Source: Flammeovirgaceae bacterium SG7u.111
GTDB taxonomy: Bacteria > Bacteroidota > Bacteroidia > Cytophagales > Flammeovirgaceae
Direction of reading: 5' to 3'
Length of the DNA: 64,000 nt
Assembly: GCA_034044135.1 (NCBI GenBank)
Contig: CP139021.1
Location: 7,354,001-7,418,000 of the forward strand
Both the position numbers and the translations under genes were made by a program. Below, piece after piece: positions 24,520 through 34,091 of this stretch (position 1 is the stretch's first letter; every line of letters begins with the position of its first letter). The notes below the pieces were generated by a model, which was not told the origin of the DNA, ran no database searches, and saw only the letters and a list, made by a program, of their open reading frames with translations.

Positions 24520-26988
24520 ATGAAAATGTTAAAAAAACTGGTGTTTAAACCACTCCTTATCCTGCTTGCAACATGTGTATTTCATGTAGGGCAAGCTCAA
24601 GATGCCAACTTCAATGCAGGTTGGCTATTTTTTAATGAAGAAGCTACTGGAGCAGAAGCAGCCGACTTCGATGATTCTGGCTGGAGAAAGCTTGATCTCC
24701 CTCACGATTGGGCAATTGAAGGTCCTTTTGATGTAAAATACAATGCCCGTGCTGGAGGCCTACCTTTCCACGGAACAGGCTGGTACCGCAAGCACTTTAA
24801 AATGGAAGAAGCTGCCAAGGGCAAAGTGGTCAGGATGGAATTTGAAGGGGCGATGTACGATGCCCATGTGTGGATAAACGGAAAACTGGTTGGTAACCGC
24901 CCTTATGGCTACATCGGTTTTGAGTTTGATATTAGCAAAGAACTAAAATACGATGGATCTGAAAACGTAGTAGCCGTTCGGCTTACGCCTAAAGACCTTT
25001 CTTCTAGGTGGTATCCGGGAGCAGGAATTTATCGTTCAGTTTGGTTGAAAATAGACGAGCCTGTTCACATTGCTCAGTGGGGGACATATATCACCACTCC
25101 AACCGTGTCCGATAAAAAGGCAGTAGTTCAGAACGAAACTACGGTTATCAACAAAAGCGGTGAAAAAGTTGAAGTGGAAGTAAAGCATGAATACTTTTCC
25201 CCAGCTGGAAAATCAGTAGTTTCTGTAAGTGAAAAAATAAATATTGAAGCAAGTTCTTCGGCAATTTCGGGTGTGTTTTGCAACATAGAAAACCCAAAAC
25301 GCTGGGATTTAGAAACGCCTAATCTTTATAAAGTAGTTACTACTATTACCCAAGGGGGAAAAGTGGTAGATACTTACGAATCAAAATTTGGAATTCGTAC
25401 CATTAGCTACACCAAAAACGGTTTTTTCCTAAATGGAAAGCAAGTCAAGTTCAATGGGGTTTGTCTTCACCACGACAATGGCGCGCTGGGTGCTGCGGTG
25501 TACAGAAGAGCCGATGAGCGTAAGTTGCAAATCATGAAAGATATGGGTGTGAACGCCATTCGAACTAGCCACAACCCTCCATCAAGGGAGCTTTTGGAGC
25601 TTTGCGATGAAATGGGCTTGATGGTACAAGACGAAGCATTTGATGTGTGGGAAATTGCTAAAGTTCCAAATGGCTACAATGAGTTTTACAAGGAGTGGGC
25701 TGAAAGAGATTTAAAAGACATGATCATCCGTGACCGTAATCACCCGTCTATTGTGATGTGGAGTATTGGAAACGAGATTTTAGAACAAAGAGGAAAAGAT
25801 GGTTGGAAAGAGGCAAAAAGGCTAAATGAGTTTTGTAAAGAAACTGATCCGACTCGCCCAACTTCAGCAGGATTTAATTATTACTCTGCACCATACGACA
25901 ACAACATGGCCCAGCAAGTAGATATTGCTGGAATGAATTACAAGCCAGCCTCTTATAAAGAGGTGAGGGAGAATTACCCTGATTTACCTGTGTATGGTTC
26001 TGAAACATCGAGCTGCACGAGTAGCCGCGGCGTGTATCATTTGCCAATCGAAAAATACAAGACCCACGAGTCTATTCAGGTAACAAGTTATGATATTATA
26101 GGTCCACCTTGGGCATACCCTCCCGATGTTGAATTCCAATTCCAAGAAGACAACCCTTTCATTATGGGCGAGTTTATTTGGACTGGTTTTGATTACCTAG
26201 GCGAGCCGACTCCTTATGGCGGAAAAGACAATTCGACCAATGGTTATTGGAACGCCGACTGGCCTGCCAGAAGTTCGTATTTCGGTGCTGTGGATTTGTG
26301 CGGTTTCCCTAAAGATAGATTTTACCTTTACCAAAGCCAGTGGACGGAAAAGCCGATGATCCATGTGCTTCCGCATTGGAATTGGGAAGGAATGGAAGGA
26401 AAAACTATTCCTGTTTATTCGTACACCAACTGCGATGAAGCAGAGCTTTTTGTCAATGGAAAATCGATGGGCAAAAAAGTAAAGGGAAAAGATTTGACCG
26501 AATTGCCCGTAAGCTTTTTGAGGTATGAGCCTAAAACGTTCCAATCGAAATATCGCCTTTCTTGGGATGTGCCTTACGAGCCAGGCACTATCAAGGTAGT
26601 GGGTTATAAAGGTGGAAAAGCGATAGTGGAAAAAGAGATAACTACGGCCGGGAAACCTGCGAAAGTTACTCTTTCGGTAGATAGGTCCGAGATAGATGCT
26701 GATGGAAATGACTTGGCGTATGTAACGGTTAGGATTGAAGATAAAAACGGGAACCTTTGCCCAATGGCCGATAACTTGGTGACTTTCGAAGTAGCTGGAG
26801 AAGGTTCGCTTATAGCGGTTGATAATGGAAATGCAGCGACTACAGAGTCGTTCCAAGCGAGTTATAGAAAAGCATTCAGCGGCATGTGCCTAGCAGTTTT
26901 GAAATCGTCGAAAGAGGCAGGGCAAATAAAGTTGGTAGCCAAATCGAAAGGTTTGAAAAAAGCGGAAATTGTAGTTTCTACTAAGTAG
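24520..26988 (+). CDS. GH2 beta-galactosidase family enzyme, exported
   Basis: The product is 822 residues with a signal peptide ending near VGQAQ. The domains in order are a jelly-roll sugar-binding domain (LPHDWAIEGPFD, GTGWYRKHF, DAHVWINGKLVGNRPYGYIG), an Ig-like domain, a TIM barrel (about 295-600; GVCLHHDNGALG, IRTSHNPPS), a DUF4982-type domain and a C-terminal Ig-like (Big_1-like) domain. The predicted acid/base is Glu419 in WSIGNEI, and the predicted nucleophile is Glu551 in MGEFIWTGFDYLGEP. The family includes beta-galactosidases acting on agar- or porphyran-derived oligosaccharides. Its neighbour GH117 makes an agarobiose-series substrate likely, with action in the periplasm. The substrate is inferred from context. 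Confidence 0.9.
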   Translation: MKMLKKLVFKPLLILLATCVFHVGQAQDANFNAGWLFFNEEATGAEAADFDDSGWRKLDLPHDWAIEGPFDVKYNARAGGLPFHGTGWYRKHFKMEEAAKGKVVRMEFEGAMYDAHVWINGKLVGNRPYGYIGFEFDISKELKYDGSENVVAVRLTPKDLSSRWYPGAGIYRSVWLKIDEPVHIAQWGTYITTPTVSDKKAVVQNETTVINKSGEKVEVEVKHEYFSPAGKSVVSVSEKINIEASSSAISGVFCNIENPKRWDLETPNLYKVVTTITQGGKVVDTYESKFGIRTISYTKNGFFLNGKQVKFNGVCLHHDNGALGAAVYRRADERKLQIMKDMGVNAIRTSHNPPSRELLELCDEMGLMVQDEAFDVWEIAKVPNGYNEFYKEWAERDLKDMIIRDRNHPSIVMWSIGNEILEQRGKDGWKEAKRLNEFCKETDPTRPTSAGFNYYSAPYDNNMAQQVDIAGMNYKPASYKEVRENYPDLPVYGSETSSCTSSRGVYHLPIEKYKTHESIQVTSYDIIGPPWAYPPDVEFQFQEDNPFIMGEFIWTGFDYLGEPTPYGGKDNSTNGYWNADWPARSSYFGAVDLCGFPKDRFYLYQSQWTEKPMIHVLPHWNWEGMEGKTIPVYSYTNCDEAELFVNGKSMGKKVKGKDLTELPVSFLRYEPKTFQSKYRLSWDVPYEPGTIKVVGYKGGKAIVEKEITTAGKPAKVTLSVDRSEIDADGNDLAYVTVRIEDKNGNLCPMADNLVTFEVAGEGSLIAVDNGNAATTESFQASYRKAFSGMCLAVLKSSKEAGQIKLVAKSKGLKKAEIVVSTK

Positions 26989-27008
26989 GATAGTAAATTT
27001 CAGCTCTT

Positions 27009-27047
27009 AAAAGGTCAAATACATCTTGTGTATTTGACCTTTTTTTA
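27009..27047 (+). terminator. Terminator after the GH2 gene
   Basis: AAGGTCAAATACA (27011-27023) and TGTATTTGACCTT (27029-27041) form a 13-bp stem with a 5-nt loop, followed by a long T-run. The rest of the 323-base gap before the next gene shows nothing clear. Confidence 0.88.
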
Positions 27048-27311
27048 TGAAAAATTAAAAGTGGAAAAAGATACGGTGCGTATTATGCTTATATTGAGAG
27101 TGTAGATAAGTGATTAAGAATTTGTTTAAAATTCAGGTTTCCCTCCCTCTTGGCAGGCAAGCGCTTCTGTGGGATTTTGCAGCGAAATAGATAAAGTTTA
27201 ATCATACTCATAATCTATAACCTACAAGTAACAAGCTTTTTAAAACTAATTTGCCTCAAGGAAGGTTATGTTCTGAAGCATATTTTTTTCAATTTTTAAC
27301 CAACCAATAAT

Positions 27312-29012
27312 TTGAACAGAAGCAAAGCACAGGAATCAAGAGCGGCAATCGAACGGATTTATATAGTAATGCGTCACCTTTTTAACAGAGGGCATTACAA
27401 GCCTTTGGGAGTTTCGGGGCAAGAATTAATAGACGCATTACTCACTCTCAGCCCCGAAATTTATGGAAGTATGGGCGACGCAAACAAGGTAGAGCTCGAT
27501 GGGATGGTGTATGTAGTGGATAGGCTACCCAAGGGGATTGAACAATGCCGGTTTATCCGCCTTATTTCCGAAGAGGGCTATGCCTACTCCGATTTTGAAA
27601 TTATAAAACCTGCCAAACGCCGCCGAAATTGTTATCGAATTGACAAGGAAACTATGTTGATTGAGGTGACAAGGGGGCGAAGCGAGATTTATGATGTGCT
27701 CACCCACCTTACGTTTATGTTCATCGAGTCTCGGAAGATCATGAAAAATGCCTTCCCTGAAAAAGGCAAAACGTTGCGTGAGTGGGAAAAACTAAAAGAA
27801 ATAGTAGAAGGAGAAGTGGCTCTGAATGAGGAAAATAGGGAAAAAGCTTTTGCCTATCTCAGTACGGTTTTGGGTAGGACATACGACGAGGTAAGGGCTG
27901 CGTATTTCAGGTTTGAAGAAAACCGAGACCAAAATAAAGGGCTTTTTGAAGTGGTTTACCGCTTAGGTAAATTGGCATATGAAGAAGAAAAAGAGGAAAA
28001 CCCTCGTGAGATAAGCTTTTCCCCTGCGCTAAAAGAGAGAATAGGTCATCATATCTATGGGGAAAGGTGGGCCTCGGAAATAAAAAGGACACTTTACCAA
28101 AAGGGCTTATTCGAACGACCTATGCATATTATCAGTGCAAACATGCACAGTGTGTACAATAGTTTTTATGCATATCCTATCCTCAAAAACCTGGGGATGG
28201 AAATGACCATAGAGGAAATGACCACTTCTATCAAAGAAGATGACAGCTTGAAATATCAAAGTCAGATAAAGTCGTATGCGAGATCATCGGGTTATTATGA
28301 GTTATTGGATAGCTCGGGTACGAATATTCCCGTGCAGATCATCGATACCGGTCAGCTCGATTTGGATGCACTTTCCCCTCAGCTTGGTATTGACAAAAAG
28401 TACATGGAGAAAAACAAGCCGGTTATTATAGTGATGGATTATGCTTTTGGGGAGCAGGCGTATGAAACTATGGACGAGTTACTGAGGCCTTATGAAGTAG
28501 AAGGTAAGGAAATTCCTATGCCGGTAGAATCCATTGCCATTATGGGCAAGGCGGGAATTTTACAAGGAGGAAAAGGCGATGTGATGATCCCTACGGCACA
28601 TGTATTTGAAGGTACGGCAGATAACTATCCTATTGAAAATGATGTTTGTAAAAAGGATTTCAAAAAGCTTGGGGTGAATGTTTGCGAAGGGACTATGGTT
28701 ACGGTGCTTGGGACTTCTCTCCAAAATAAAGACGTATTATCATTCTTTAAAAATTCGTCGTGGCAAGCTATTGGGCTAGAAATGGAAGGTGCACATTACC
28801 AAAAAGCTATTCAATCTGCTACAAAAATTAGGAGAAGCATCAAAAATGATTTAACCTTGAGGTACGCCTATTATGCCTCTGACAACCCGCTCGAAACAGG
28901 TAGTACATTAGCTTCTGGTAGCTTGGGCGTGGCAGGTGTAAAACCTACTTATCTCATTACGGTCTGTTTCTTAAATAAGATTTTGGGAAATAAACATCGT
29001 GGTAGAGATTAG
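27312..29012 (+). CDS. DUF6909-like protein with nucleoside-phosphorylase-like C-terminus
   Basis: The product is 566 residues from a TTG at 27312 (M/NRSKAQESRAAIERIYIVMRH); the next in-frame ATG is at 27369 and would cut into a conserved-looking helix. It is soluble with no signal peptide. The N-terminal half is helical and charged. The C-terminal half (about 290-560) has an alternating alpha/beta pattern with AIMGKAGILQGGKGDVMIPT, a Gly-rich region, and GLEMEGAHYQKAI, which resembles the EMEG ribose-binding motif of purine/uridine phosphorylases and MTA nucleosidases. I recognise it as a Bacteroidota family of unknown role (DUF6909-like, from memory). A nucleoside-handling activity is inference. 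It is followed 39 bases later by an outer-membrane barrel gene. Confidence 0.72.
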   Translation: MNRSKAQESRAAIERIYIVMRHLFNRGHYKPLGVSGQELIDALLTLSPEIYGSMGDANKVELDGMVYVVDRLPKGIEQCRFIRLISEEGYAYSDFEIIKPAKRRRNCYRIDKETMLIEVTRGRSEIYDVLTHLTFMFIESRKIMKNAFPEKGKTLREWEKLKEIVEGEVALNEENREKAFAYLSTVLGRTYDEVRAAYFRFEENRDQNKGLFEVVYRLGKLAYEEEKEENPREISFSPALKERIGHHIYGERWASEIKRTLYQKGLFERPMHIISANMHSVYNSFYAYPILKNLGMEMTIEEMTTSIKEDDSLKYQSQIKSYARSSGYYELLDSSGTNIPVQIIDTGQLDLDALSPQLGIDKKYMEKNKPVIIVMDYAFGEQAYETMDELLRPYEVEGKEIPMPVESIAIMGKAGILQGGKGDVMIPTAHVFEGTADNYPIENDVCKKDFKKLGVNVCEGTMVTVLGTSLQNKDVLSFFKNSSWQAIGLEMEGAHYQKAIQSATKIRRSIKNDLTLRYAYYASDNPLETGSTLASGSLGVAGVKPTYLITVCFLNKILGNKHRGRD

Positions 29013-29051
29013 TAATCATGAGATAGAACCGGAACTATAACTTAGTATATC

Positions 29052-29681
29052 ATGAATAAAAAAATACTTTTAGTGTTAGCATTTTTACTTGGCTTAGCTT
29101 CGCAAGTATTTCCGCAAAAAATAGAGTTTTCACCCTATGCTGGGTACATGTTGGCGGGTAAGTTTAATGCGAACAGAGGGGAAATCGATATCAAAAACGG
29201 AGGCAACTTTGGGGCAACCCTTAGTTTTAACCTTTCTAATTATACCTTCGAAGATAATACTCACCTAGAACTGATGTATAATCACCTCAATACGTATGTC
29301 CTTAGAAGAGAATATGGTTCGGGAATTACTAAAAGGTTATTCGATATGAATGTGGATTATTACCAAATAGGGGTGACACATATGGTGGTACCTGATGGAA
29401 TGTTTAGGCCTTTTGGTTCTATTTCCTTAGGCTGGTCTACTTTTAACCCCAAAGAAAGTGGTGTAAGTAGCGAATCGAGGTTTTCGATGGTTCTTGGTGG
29501 TGGCGCAAAAGTATTTTTCACAGACCATATTGGTATTAGGGTACAAGGGAGGTTACTGATGCCTATGTATTTTAGTGGTGGAGGATTATGGTGTGGTACT
29601 GGCGGGTGTAGTGCCGGCTTGGCTGCTAGTTCTGTAGTTCCTCAAGGAGATTTCACAGGCGGGTTAATCTTCGCCTTTTAG
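29052..29681 (+). CDS. Outer-membrane beta-barrel protein
   Basis: The product is 209 residues with a signal peptide (MNKKILLVLAFLLGLASQVF to PQ). Alternating aromatic/polar strands follow (IEFSPYAGYMLAGKF, HLELMYNHLNTYV, VDYYQIGVTHMVV, RPFGSISLGWSTF) and it ends FTGGLIFAF with a terminal Phe, typical of outer-membrane barrels inserted by BamA. The size fits an 8-stranded barrel of the OMP_b-brl type. A Cys-containing insert (WCGTGGCSAG) near the end may form a disulfide. Its function is unknown. A strong bidirectional terminator follows, shared with metG. Confidence 0.85.
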   Translation: MNKKILLVLAFLLGLASQVFPQKIEFSPYAGYMLAGKFNANRGEIDIKNGGNFGATLSFNLSNYTFEDNTHLELMYNHLNTYVLRREYGSGITKRLFDMNVDYYQIGVTHMVVPDGMFRPFGSISLGWSTFNPKESGVSSESRFSMVLGGGAKVFFTDHIGIRVQGRLLMPMYFSGGGLWCGTGGCSAGLAASSVVPQGDFTGGLIFAF

Positions 29682-29696
29682 AGAAATAAAAAGAAC

Positions 29697-29735
29697 AAAA
29701 AGGGGATTGCATTTTACATGCAATCCCCTTTTTTT
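29697..29735. terminator. Bidirectional terminator between the barrel gene and metG
   Basis: GGGGATTGCAT (29702-29712) and ATGCAATCCCC (29718-29728) form a perfect 11-bp stem with loop TTTAC. An A-run precedes and a T-run follows, so it works for both convergent genes. Confidence 0.92.
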
Positions 29736-29757
29736 ATTGGCTTAACCCTCTTCAGGT

Positions 29758-31824
29758 TTATCTCACAATGCTACCGTTGCTTACAGCCTTGGTAGGGCTC
29801 ACAAAGTTAAGAGAGCCGTCTTTGTCCTCAGCCATCAAGATCATTCCTTGTGATTCAATTCCTTTGATAGTACGAGGAGCAAGGTTTACTAAAATAGATA
29901 CTTGCATGCCCACGATTTCTTCAGGGTTGAAGTATTCGGCTATGCCACTTACAACCGTCCGTTGGTCTATTCCCGTATCTATTTTTAGCTTCAAGAGCTT
30001 CTTGGTTTTAGCCACTTTTTCAGCATACATAATAGTACCTGTTCGGATGTCCATTTTTTGGAAATCGTCAAACGTCGCTGTTTCCTTTGCAGGTTCGGCA
30101 GGTTGGTTAGCTAGCTTCGAATTTTCTAATTTCTGAACTTGCTCTTCTACCTGAGTATCTTCTATTTTTTTGAAAAGTAACTCGGCATCGCTAAGCTTGT
30201 CGTAAGCATACAGCAATTCGGTATCCCCAGCCTTGGTCCAGTCAAGTCCTCTCAAACCAAGCATGCGCTGCAATTTCTTAGCCGAATTAGGCAAGAAAGG
30301 CTCCATCACTATGGAAAGGTTAGCGCAGATTTGCAAGGAAACGTTCAGTACGGTTTTTACTATTTCAGGATCGTGCTTTATCAGTTTCCAAGGTTCGGTA
30401 TCGGCTAGGTATTTGTTGCCTAAGCGAGCTAAGTTCATCATTTCAAACTGGGCTTCCTTAAAGCGGTATTGCTCTATCAGTGCTCCAATTTTAGCAGGAA
30501 ATTCCTCAACCTTTTGAAGTACTTCGATATCAAATTTGGCTAACTCACCCCTAACAGGTACATCGCCGTTGAAATATTTATGCGTTAGCACTACCGAGCG
30601 GTTTACGAAGTTTCCTAACACAGCTACGAGTTCATTGTTTACCCTAGCTTGGTAATCTTTCCAAGTAAATTCGCTGTCTTTATTTTCAGGAGCTATTGAA
30701 TTAAGTACATACCTCAACTCATCTTTTTTATCAGGGAAATCTTGTAAATATTCGTGCAACCACACTGCCCAGTTTCTTGAAGTAGAAAGTTTGTTCCCTT
30801 CTAAGTTTAAAAACTCATTGGCAGGTACATTGTCGGGGAGCACGTAGCCTCCGTAGGTTTTGAGGATGATAGGGAAAATGATGCAGTGGAAAACGATGTT
30901 ATCTTTCCCTATGAAATGCACCAACTTTGTATCATCACTTTTCCAATAATCTTCCCAGTTTTTTCCTTCCTTTGAAGCCCATTCTTTGGTAGCAGAAATG
31001 TAGCCGATAGGTGCATCAAGCCATACATAAAGTACTTTTCCCTCTGCATCTTTTAACGGAACTTTCACGCCCCAGTCCAAATCGCGGGTCATGGCACGAG
31101 GCTGAAGCCCGCCATCTACCCAAGATTTACACTGACCTAGCACATGGTTTTTCCATTCTTTGGGGTCGTGGTGAGGTTTGCCGTCTAGCGTACCTTTTTC
31201 TATCCATTCTTTCACCCATCCCTCGTGTTGGTTCATGGGCAAGTACCAGTGCTTAGTTTTTTTCAGCATAGGAGTAGAGCCCGAAATGGTAGATTTTGGG
31301 TTGATAAGCTCAGTCGGACTCAAGGTAGAGCCGCAATTTTCGCACTGATCGCCGTACGCATTTTCGTTTCCACACTTAGGGCAGGTGCCTACTATGTATC
31401 TATCCGCCAAAAATTGGTCGGCTTCTTTATCGTAATATTGTTCCGATTCTTCTACAGTAAACTCGCCCTTATTGTTGATAACTGTAAAAAAGTCTTGGGC
31501 AGTTTTGTGGTGAATAGGGGCAGAAGTACGGTGGTAGATATTGAAGTCAATCCCAAATTCTTCGAAAGTTTTTTTGTTGATTTTATGAAACTTATCGATG
31601 ATAGTTTTCGGGCTAACTCCTTCCTTTTTAGCCTTTAGCGTAATAGCCGCACCATGTTCATCGCTTCCGCAGATGAATGCCACGTCTTTTCCCTGCATCC
31701 TCAAATACCTCACATAGGTATCGGCAGGAAGGTAAGCTCCTGCTATATGTCCAATGTGCAAAGGACCGTTTGCGTAGGGTAATGCTGCTGTTACTGTATA
31801 TCTCTTTATATCCTCCACTGCCAT
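29758..31824 (-). CDS. metG: Methionine-tRNA ligase
   Basis: The product is 688 residues. The HIGH-type motif is [16 protein letters not shown] near residue 20, and the KMSKS-type motif appears as [12 protein letters not shown] (about residue 340). A two-Cys-pair zinc knuckle [18 protein letters not shown] sits in the connective domain near residues 145-165. The anticodon-binding domain is followed by a C-terminal tRNA-binding (Trbp111-like) domain (about 580-688; [19 protein letters not shown]), which supports dimerisation. It charges tRNA-Met with methionine in the cytoplasm. The length fits the E. coli type with the C-terminal extension. It is a single-gene unit with its own promoter. Confidence 0.98.
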   Translation of the reverse strand: MAVEDIKRYTVTAALPYANGPLHIGHIAGAYLPADTYVRYLRMQGKDVAFICGSDEHGAAITLKAKKEGVSPKTIIDKFHKINKKTFEEFGIDFNIYHRTSAPIHHKTAQDFFTVINNKGEFTVEESEQYYDKEADQFLADRYIVGTCPKCGNENAYGDQCENCGSTLSPTELINPKSTISGSTPMLKKTKHWYLPMNQHEGWVKEWIEKGTLDGKPHHDPKEWKNHVLGQCKSWVDGGLQPRAMTRDLDWGVKVPLKDAEGKVLYVWLDAPIGYISATKEWASKEGKNWEDYWKSDDTKLVHFIGKDNIVFHCIIFPIILKTYGGYVLPDNVPANEFLNLEGNKLSTSRNWAVWLHEYLQDFPDKKDELRYVLNSIAPENKDSEFTWKDYQARVNNELVAVLGNFVNRSVVLTHKYFNGDVPVRGELAKFDIEVLQKVEEFPAKIGALIEQYRFKEAQFEMMNLARLGNKYLADTEPWKLIKHDPEIVKTVLNVSLQICANLSIVMEPFLPNSAKKLQRMLGLRGLDWTKAGDTELLYAYDKLSDAELLFKKIEDTQVEEQVQKLENSKLANQPAEPAKETATFDDFQKMDIRTGTIMYAEKVAKTKKLLKLKIDTGIDQRTVVSGIAEYFNPEEIVGMQVSILVNLAPRTIKGIESQGMILMAEDKDGSLNFVSPTKAVSNGSIVR

Positions 31825-31899
31825 AGTTGGTGTCTTCTCAAAGCAAGTTTGTCAAAATACTGACAATCACATTGATAATTTAGAACTATTTTATTATTG

Positions 31900-31930
31900 C
31901 AAAAGTACAAAGTTTATCAAGCCTTCTAAG
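31900..31930 (-). promoter_or_regulatory. Predicted promoter of metG
   Basis: On the minus strand TACTTTTG (31900-31907 on plus) fits the TAnnTTTG -7 box, about 76 bases before the metG ATG. The -33 region (TTAG) is a weak match. Confidence 0.4.
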
Positions 31931-31944
31931 AAATAAGGGGAAAA

Positions 31945-32289
31945 TTATTCGGTAGCCCAAATGGCCAATTCGTTGCCTGTAGGGTCTGTAAAGTGAAATC
32001 TCTTGCCTCCTGGAAAGCTGAAAATATCTTGGGTGATTTTTCCGCCAGCATCTTCTACTTCTTTTTTGGAGCGTTTGAGGTTTTCGGAATAAAAGATTAT
32101 CAATGCACCGCCAAGTTTGGCAGTTTCTACTTTTGCGAAACCGCCTTCAGTTTTGCCATCGGCAAAAGAAGTATATTCGGATCCATAATCTGTGAATTTC
32201 CAGTTGAACAGGCTACCGTAAAATGTTTTAGAAGCAGCTATATCGGTCACAGGGATTTCTAAGTAGTCTATGAGGTGGTGTTTGCTCAT
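31945..32289 (-). CDS. VOC (glyoxalase/bleomycin-resistance) superfamily protein
   Basis: From the ATG at 32289 the product is 114 residues, MSKHHLIDYLEIPVTDIAAS. The paired beta-alpha-beta-beta-beta units of the VOC fold are visible: an opening strand, KTFYGSLFNWKFTDYG, and a second half IIFYSENLKRSKKEVEDAGG ending KRFHFTDPTGNELAIWA. The DPTGNELAIW end is a strong family mark. Members include metal-dependent dioxygenases, isomerases and binding proteins; this subgroup (VOC family protein, about 115-120 residues) has no defined substrate. A nine-residue longer start at 32316 is possible. It lies upstream of metG on the same strand but is probably separate, since the metG promoter lies between. 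Confidence 0.85.
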   Translation of the reverse strand: MSKHHLIDYLEIPVTDIAASKTFYGSLFNWKFTDYGSEYTSFADGKTEGGFAKVETAKLGGALIIFYSENLKRSKKEVEDAGGKITQDIFSFPGGKRFHFTDPTGNELAIWATE

Positions 32290-32540
32290 GTTTTTTGGAT
32301 TTATAGATTGAACCATTTTCTTTTATAGAAGAATAGGGTTATTTAATGGTTTTTTAGGAATCTGCTTTACAACTTCAAGTAATTGAAAAATTCAATATTG
32401 AGAGTGAAGAGGTTAGATGCTAGAAATCAGATGATAGAAAAAAGTAAATCCCAGAGTAGATTTCTCTAACTTCTCTTAAACCATACAGAATCTTTTACTT
32501 AGCTCAACTTCACACTAAATAATATTCAAGGTAGAAAAAA

Positions 32541-34001
32541 ATGAAGACACTAACAGCAATCTTGCTTTTCTTTCCAGCAATCATATTTGCACAGTCAGCA
32601 CCAATCCACAAGCAGCTGGAGCAAACGTTCGATCAGTTCAGGGAAACCAGCATAGATAAAAGGCGCTTAAAACATTATCTGGTAAAAAGTTTGTTGGAAA
32701 AAACTGCTAAGCAGGATGCTTTTTCACTCACCACTTTAGGAAAGTCCATAGAAGGTAGGGAGATTAACATGTTGAGCATTGGCTCAGGCTCAACCACAGT
32801 TTTACTCTGGTCGCAAATGCATGGGGACGAGCCTTCGGCTACCATGGCCCTTTTCGATATTTTTAAGTTTTTGCAAGATGATGAAGTATTAAAAAAGGAG
32901 AAAAAACATCTTTTCAAGAACTTGACCATCCATTTTATTCCGATGCTGAATCCCGATGGGGCGGAACTTTACCAAAGAAGAAATGCCTTGGGAATAGACA
33001 TCAACCGAGATGCCCTGCGCCTCCAATCCCCCGAGGGGCGCATATTAAAAGCGGCTAGAGATAGTTTAAATGCGGATTTTGGCTTCAATTTGCATGACCA
33101 GAGCCGCTACTACACCGTAGGCGAAACGAGGATGCCTGCTACTATTTCCGTATTAGCACCCGCTTTTAACTTTGAAAAAGATATAAACGAGGTGCGAGGA
33201 AATGCGATGAAGGTGATAGTGGGGATGAACAATGTTTGGCAGAAATATATCCCTGGTCATGTGGGGCGGTATTCCGACGAGTTTGAACCAAGGGCTTTTG
33301 GTGATAATATTCAGAAATGGGGAACGAGTGCGATCTTGATAGAGTCTGGTGGGTATCCCGGCGATAGAGAAAAGCAGCTGATCAGGAAAATGAACTACAT
33401 CGGAATTCTTTCAGCTCTTTTTGCCATTTCAGATGAATCGTTTGCTGAGGAAGCTTTGGATGGTTATGAGCAAATCCCGAACAATAGCCGCAACTTATTG
33501 GATTTAAAAATCAGCAATTTTACCTACGAGCTTTTGGGTGAAAAGTATGTGTTGGATGTTGGTATAAACTATACCGAAGTAGATAATGAGGCTCATAATG
33601 ATTTTTATTTCCGAGGAGTAATTGCCGATTTGGGGGATTTATCAACTTCTTACGGTTACGATGAAGTAAATGCCGAGAATTTGGAATATAAAGCGGGAAA
33701 AGTGTTTGAAAAGACATTCGAAACTCTGGAAGAATTGGAAAAAGAAGATATAAAAAAGCTATTGCAAAAAGGATACACCTATGTTCGGGTGAAAAATATA
33801 GATCCTAGTACTGCATTCACACATCTTCCCATCCATGTAATAGGTAGTGAGACGGAGATAAAGTCTGCTTTGAAGCAATGGCAAAACCCAACTTTTTTGT
33901 TAATGGATGGGCAAAAAGTGAAGTTTGCCGTGATCAATGGGTTTATTTACGATTTTGACTGGGAGAAAAATAACATTAAAAATGCCTTAATCCTAAGGTA
34001 G
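32541..34001 (+). CDS. M14-family zinc carboxypeptidase, secreted
   Basis: The product is 486 residues with a signal peptide ending IIFAQ. The M14 zinc-binding motif is in WSQMHGDEPSATMALFD (His and Glu ligands), and the third ligand His is in FGFNLHDQSRYY. NPDGAELYQRRNALGIDIN corresponds to the substrate-binding Asn-Arg region. The C-terminal part (about 320-486) is unlike standard carboxypeptidases and may be a beta-rich accessory domain. It probably removes C-terminal residues from peptides, or acts on peptidoglycan stem peptides, in the periplasm. It is followed by an oxidoreductase gene after 90 bases. Confidence 0.88.
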   Translation: MKTLTAILLFFPAIIFAQSAPIHKQLEQTFDQFRETSIDKRRLKHYLVKSLLEKTAKQDAFSLTTLGKSIEGREINMLSIGSGSTTVLLWSQMHGDEPSATMALFDIFKFLQDDEVLKKEKKHLFKNLTIHFIPMLNPDGAELYQRRNALGIDINRDALRLQSPEGRILKAARDSLNADFGFNLHDQSRYYTVGETRMPATISVLAPAFNFEKDINEVRGNAMKVIVGMNNVWQKYIPGHVGRYSDEFEPRAFGDNIQKWGTSAILIESGGYPGDREKQLIRKMNYIGILSALFAISDESFAEEALDGYEQIPNNSRNLLDLKISNFTYELLGEKYVLDVGINYTEVDNEAHNDFYFRGVIADLGDLSTSYGYDEVNAENLEYKAGKVFEKTFETLEELEKEDIKKLLQKGYTYVRVKNIDPSTAFTHLPIHVIGSETEIKSALKQWQNPTFLLMDGQKVKFAVINGFIYDFDWEKNNIKNALILR

Positions 34002-34091
34002 AAAACTTTACAAAATAGAAATTGTCTAAAGTAAGTGGTTTCGTAGCCGAAAGATTTTACTTGAGACAATTTCATAATCACTAAACAAAAT

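Noticed and set aside
27047-27311. Riboswitch or RNA gene between the GH2 gene and the DUF6909-like gene
   Set aside because: No conserved stems beyond the GH2 terminator are visible.
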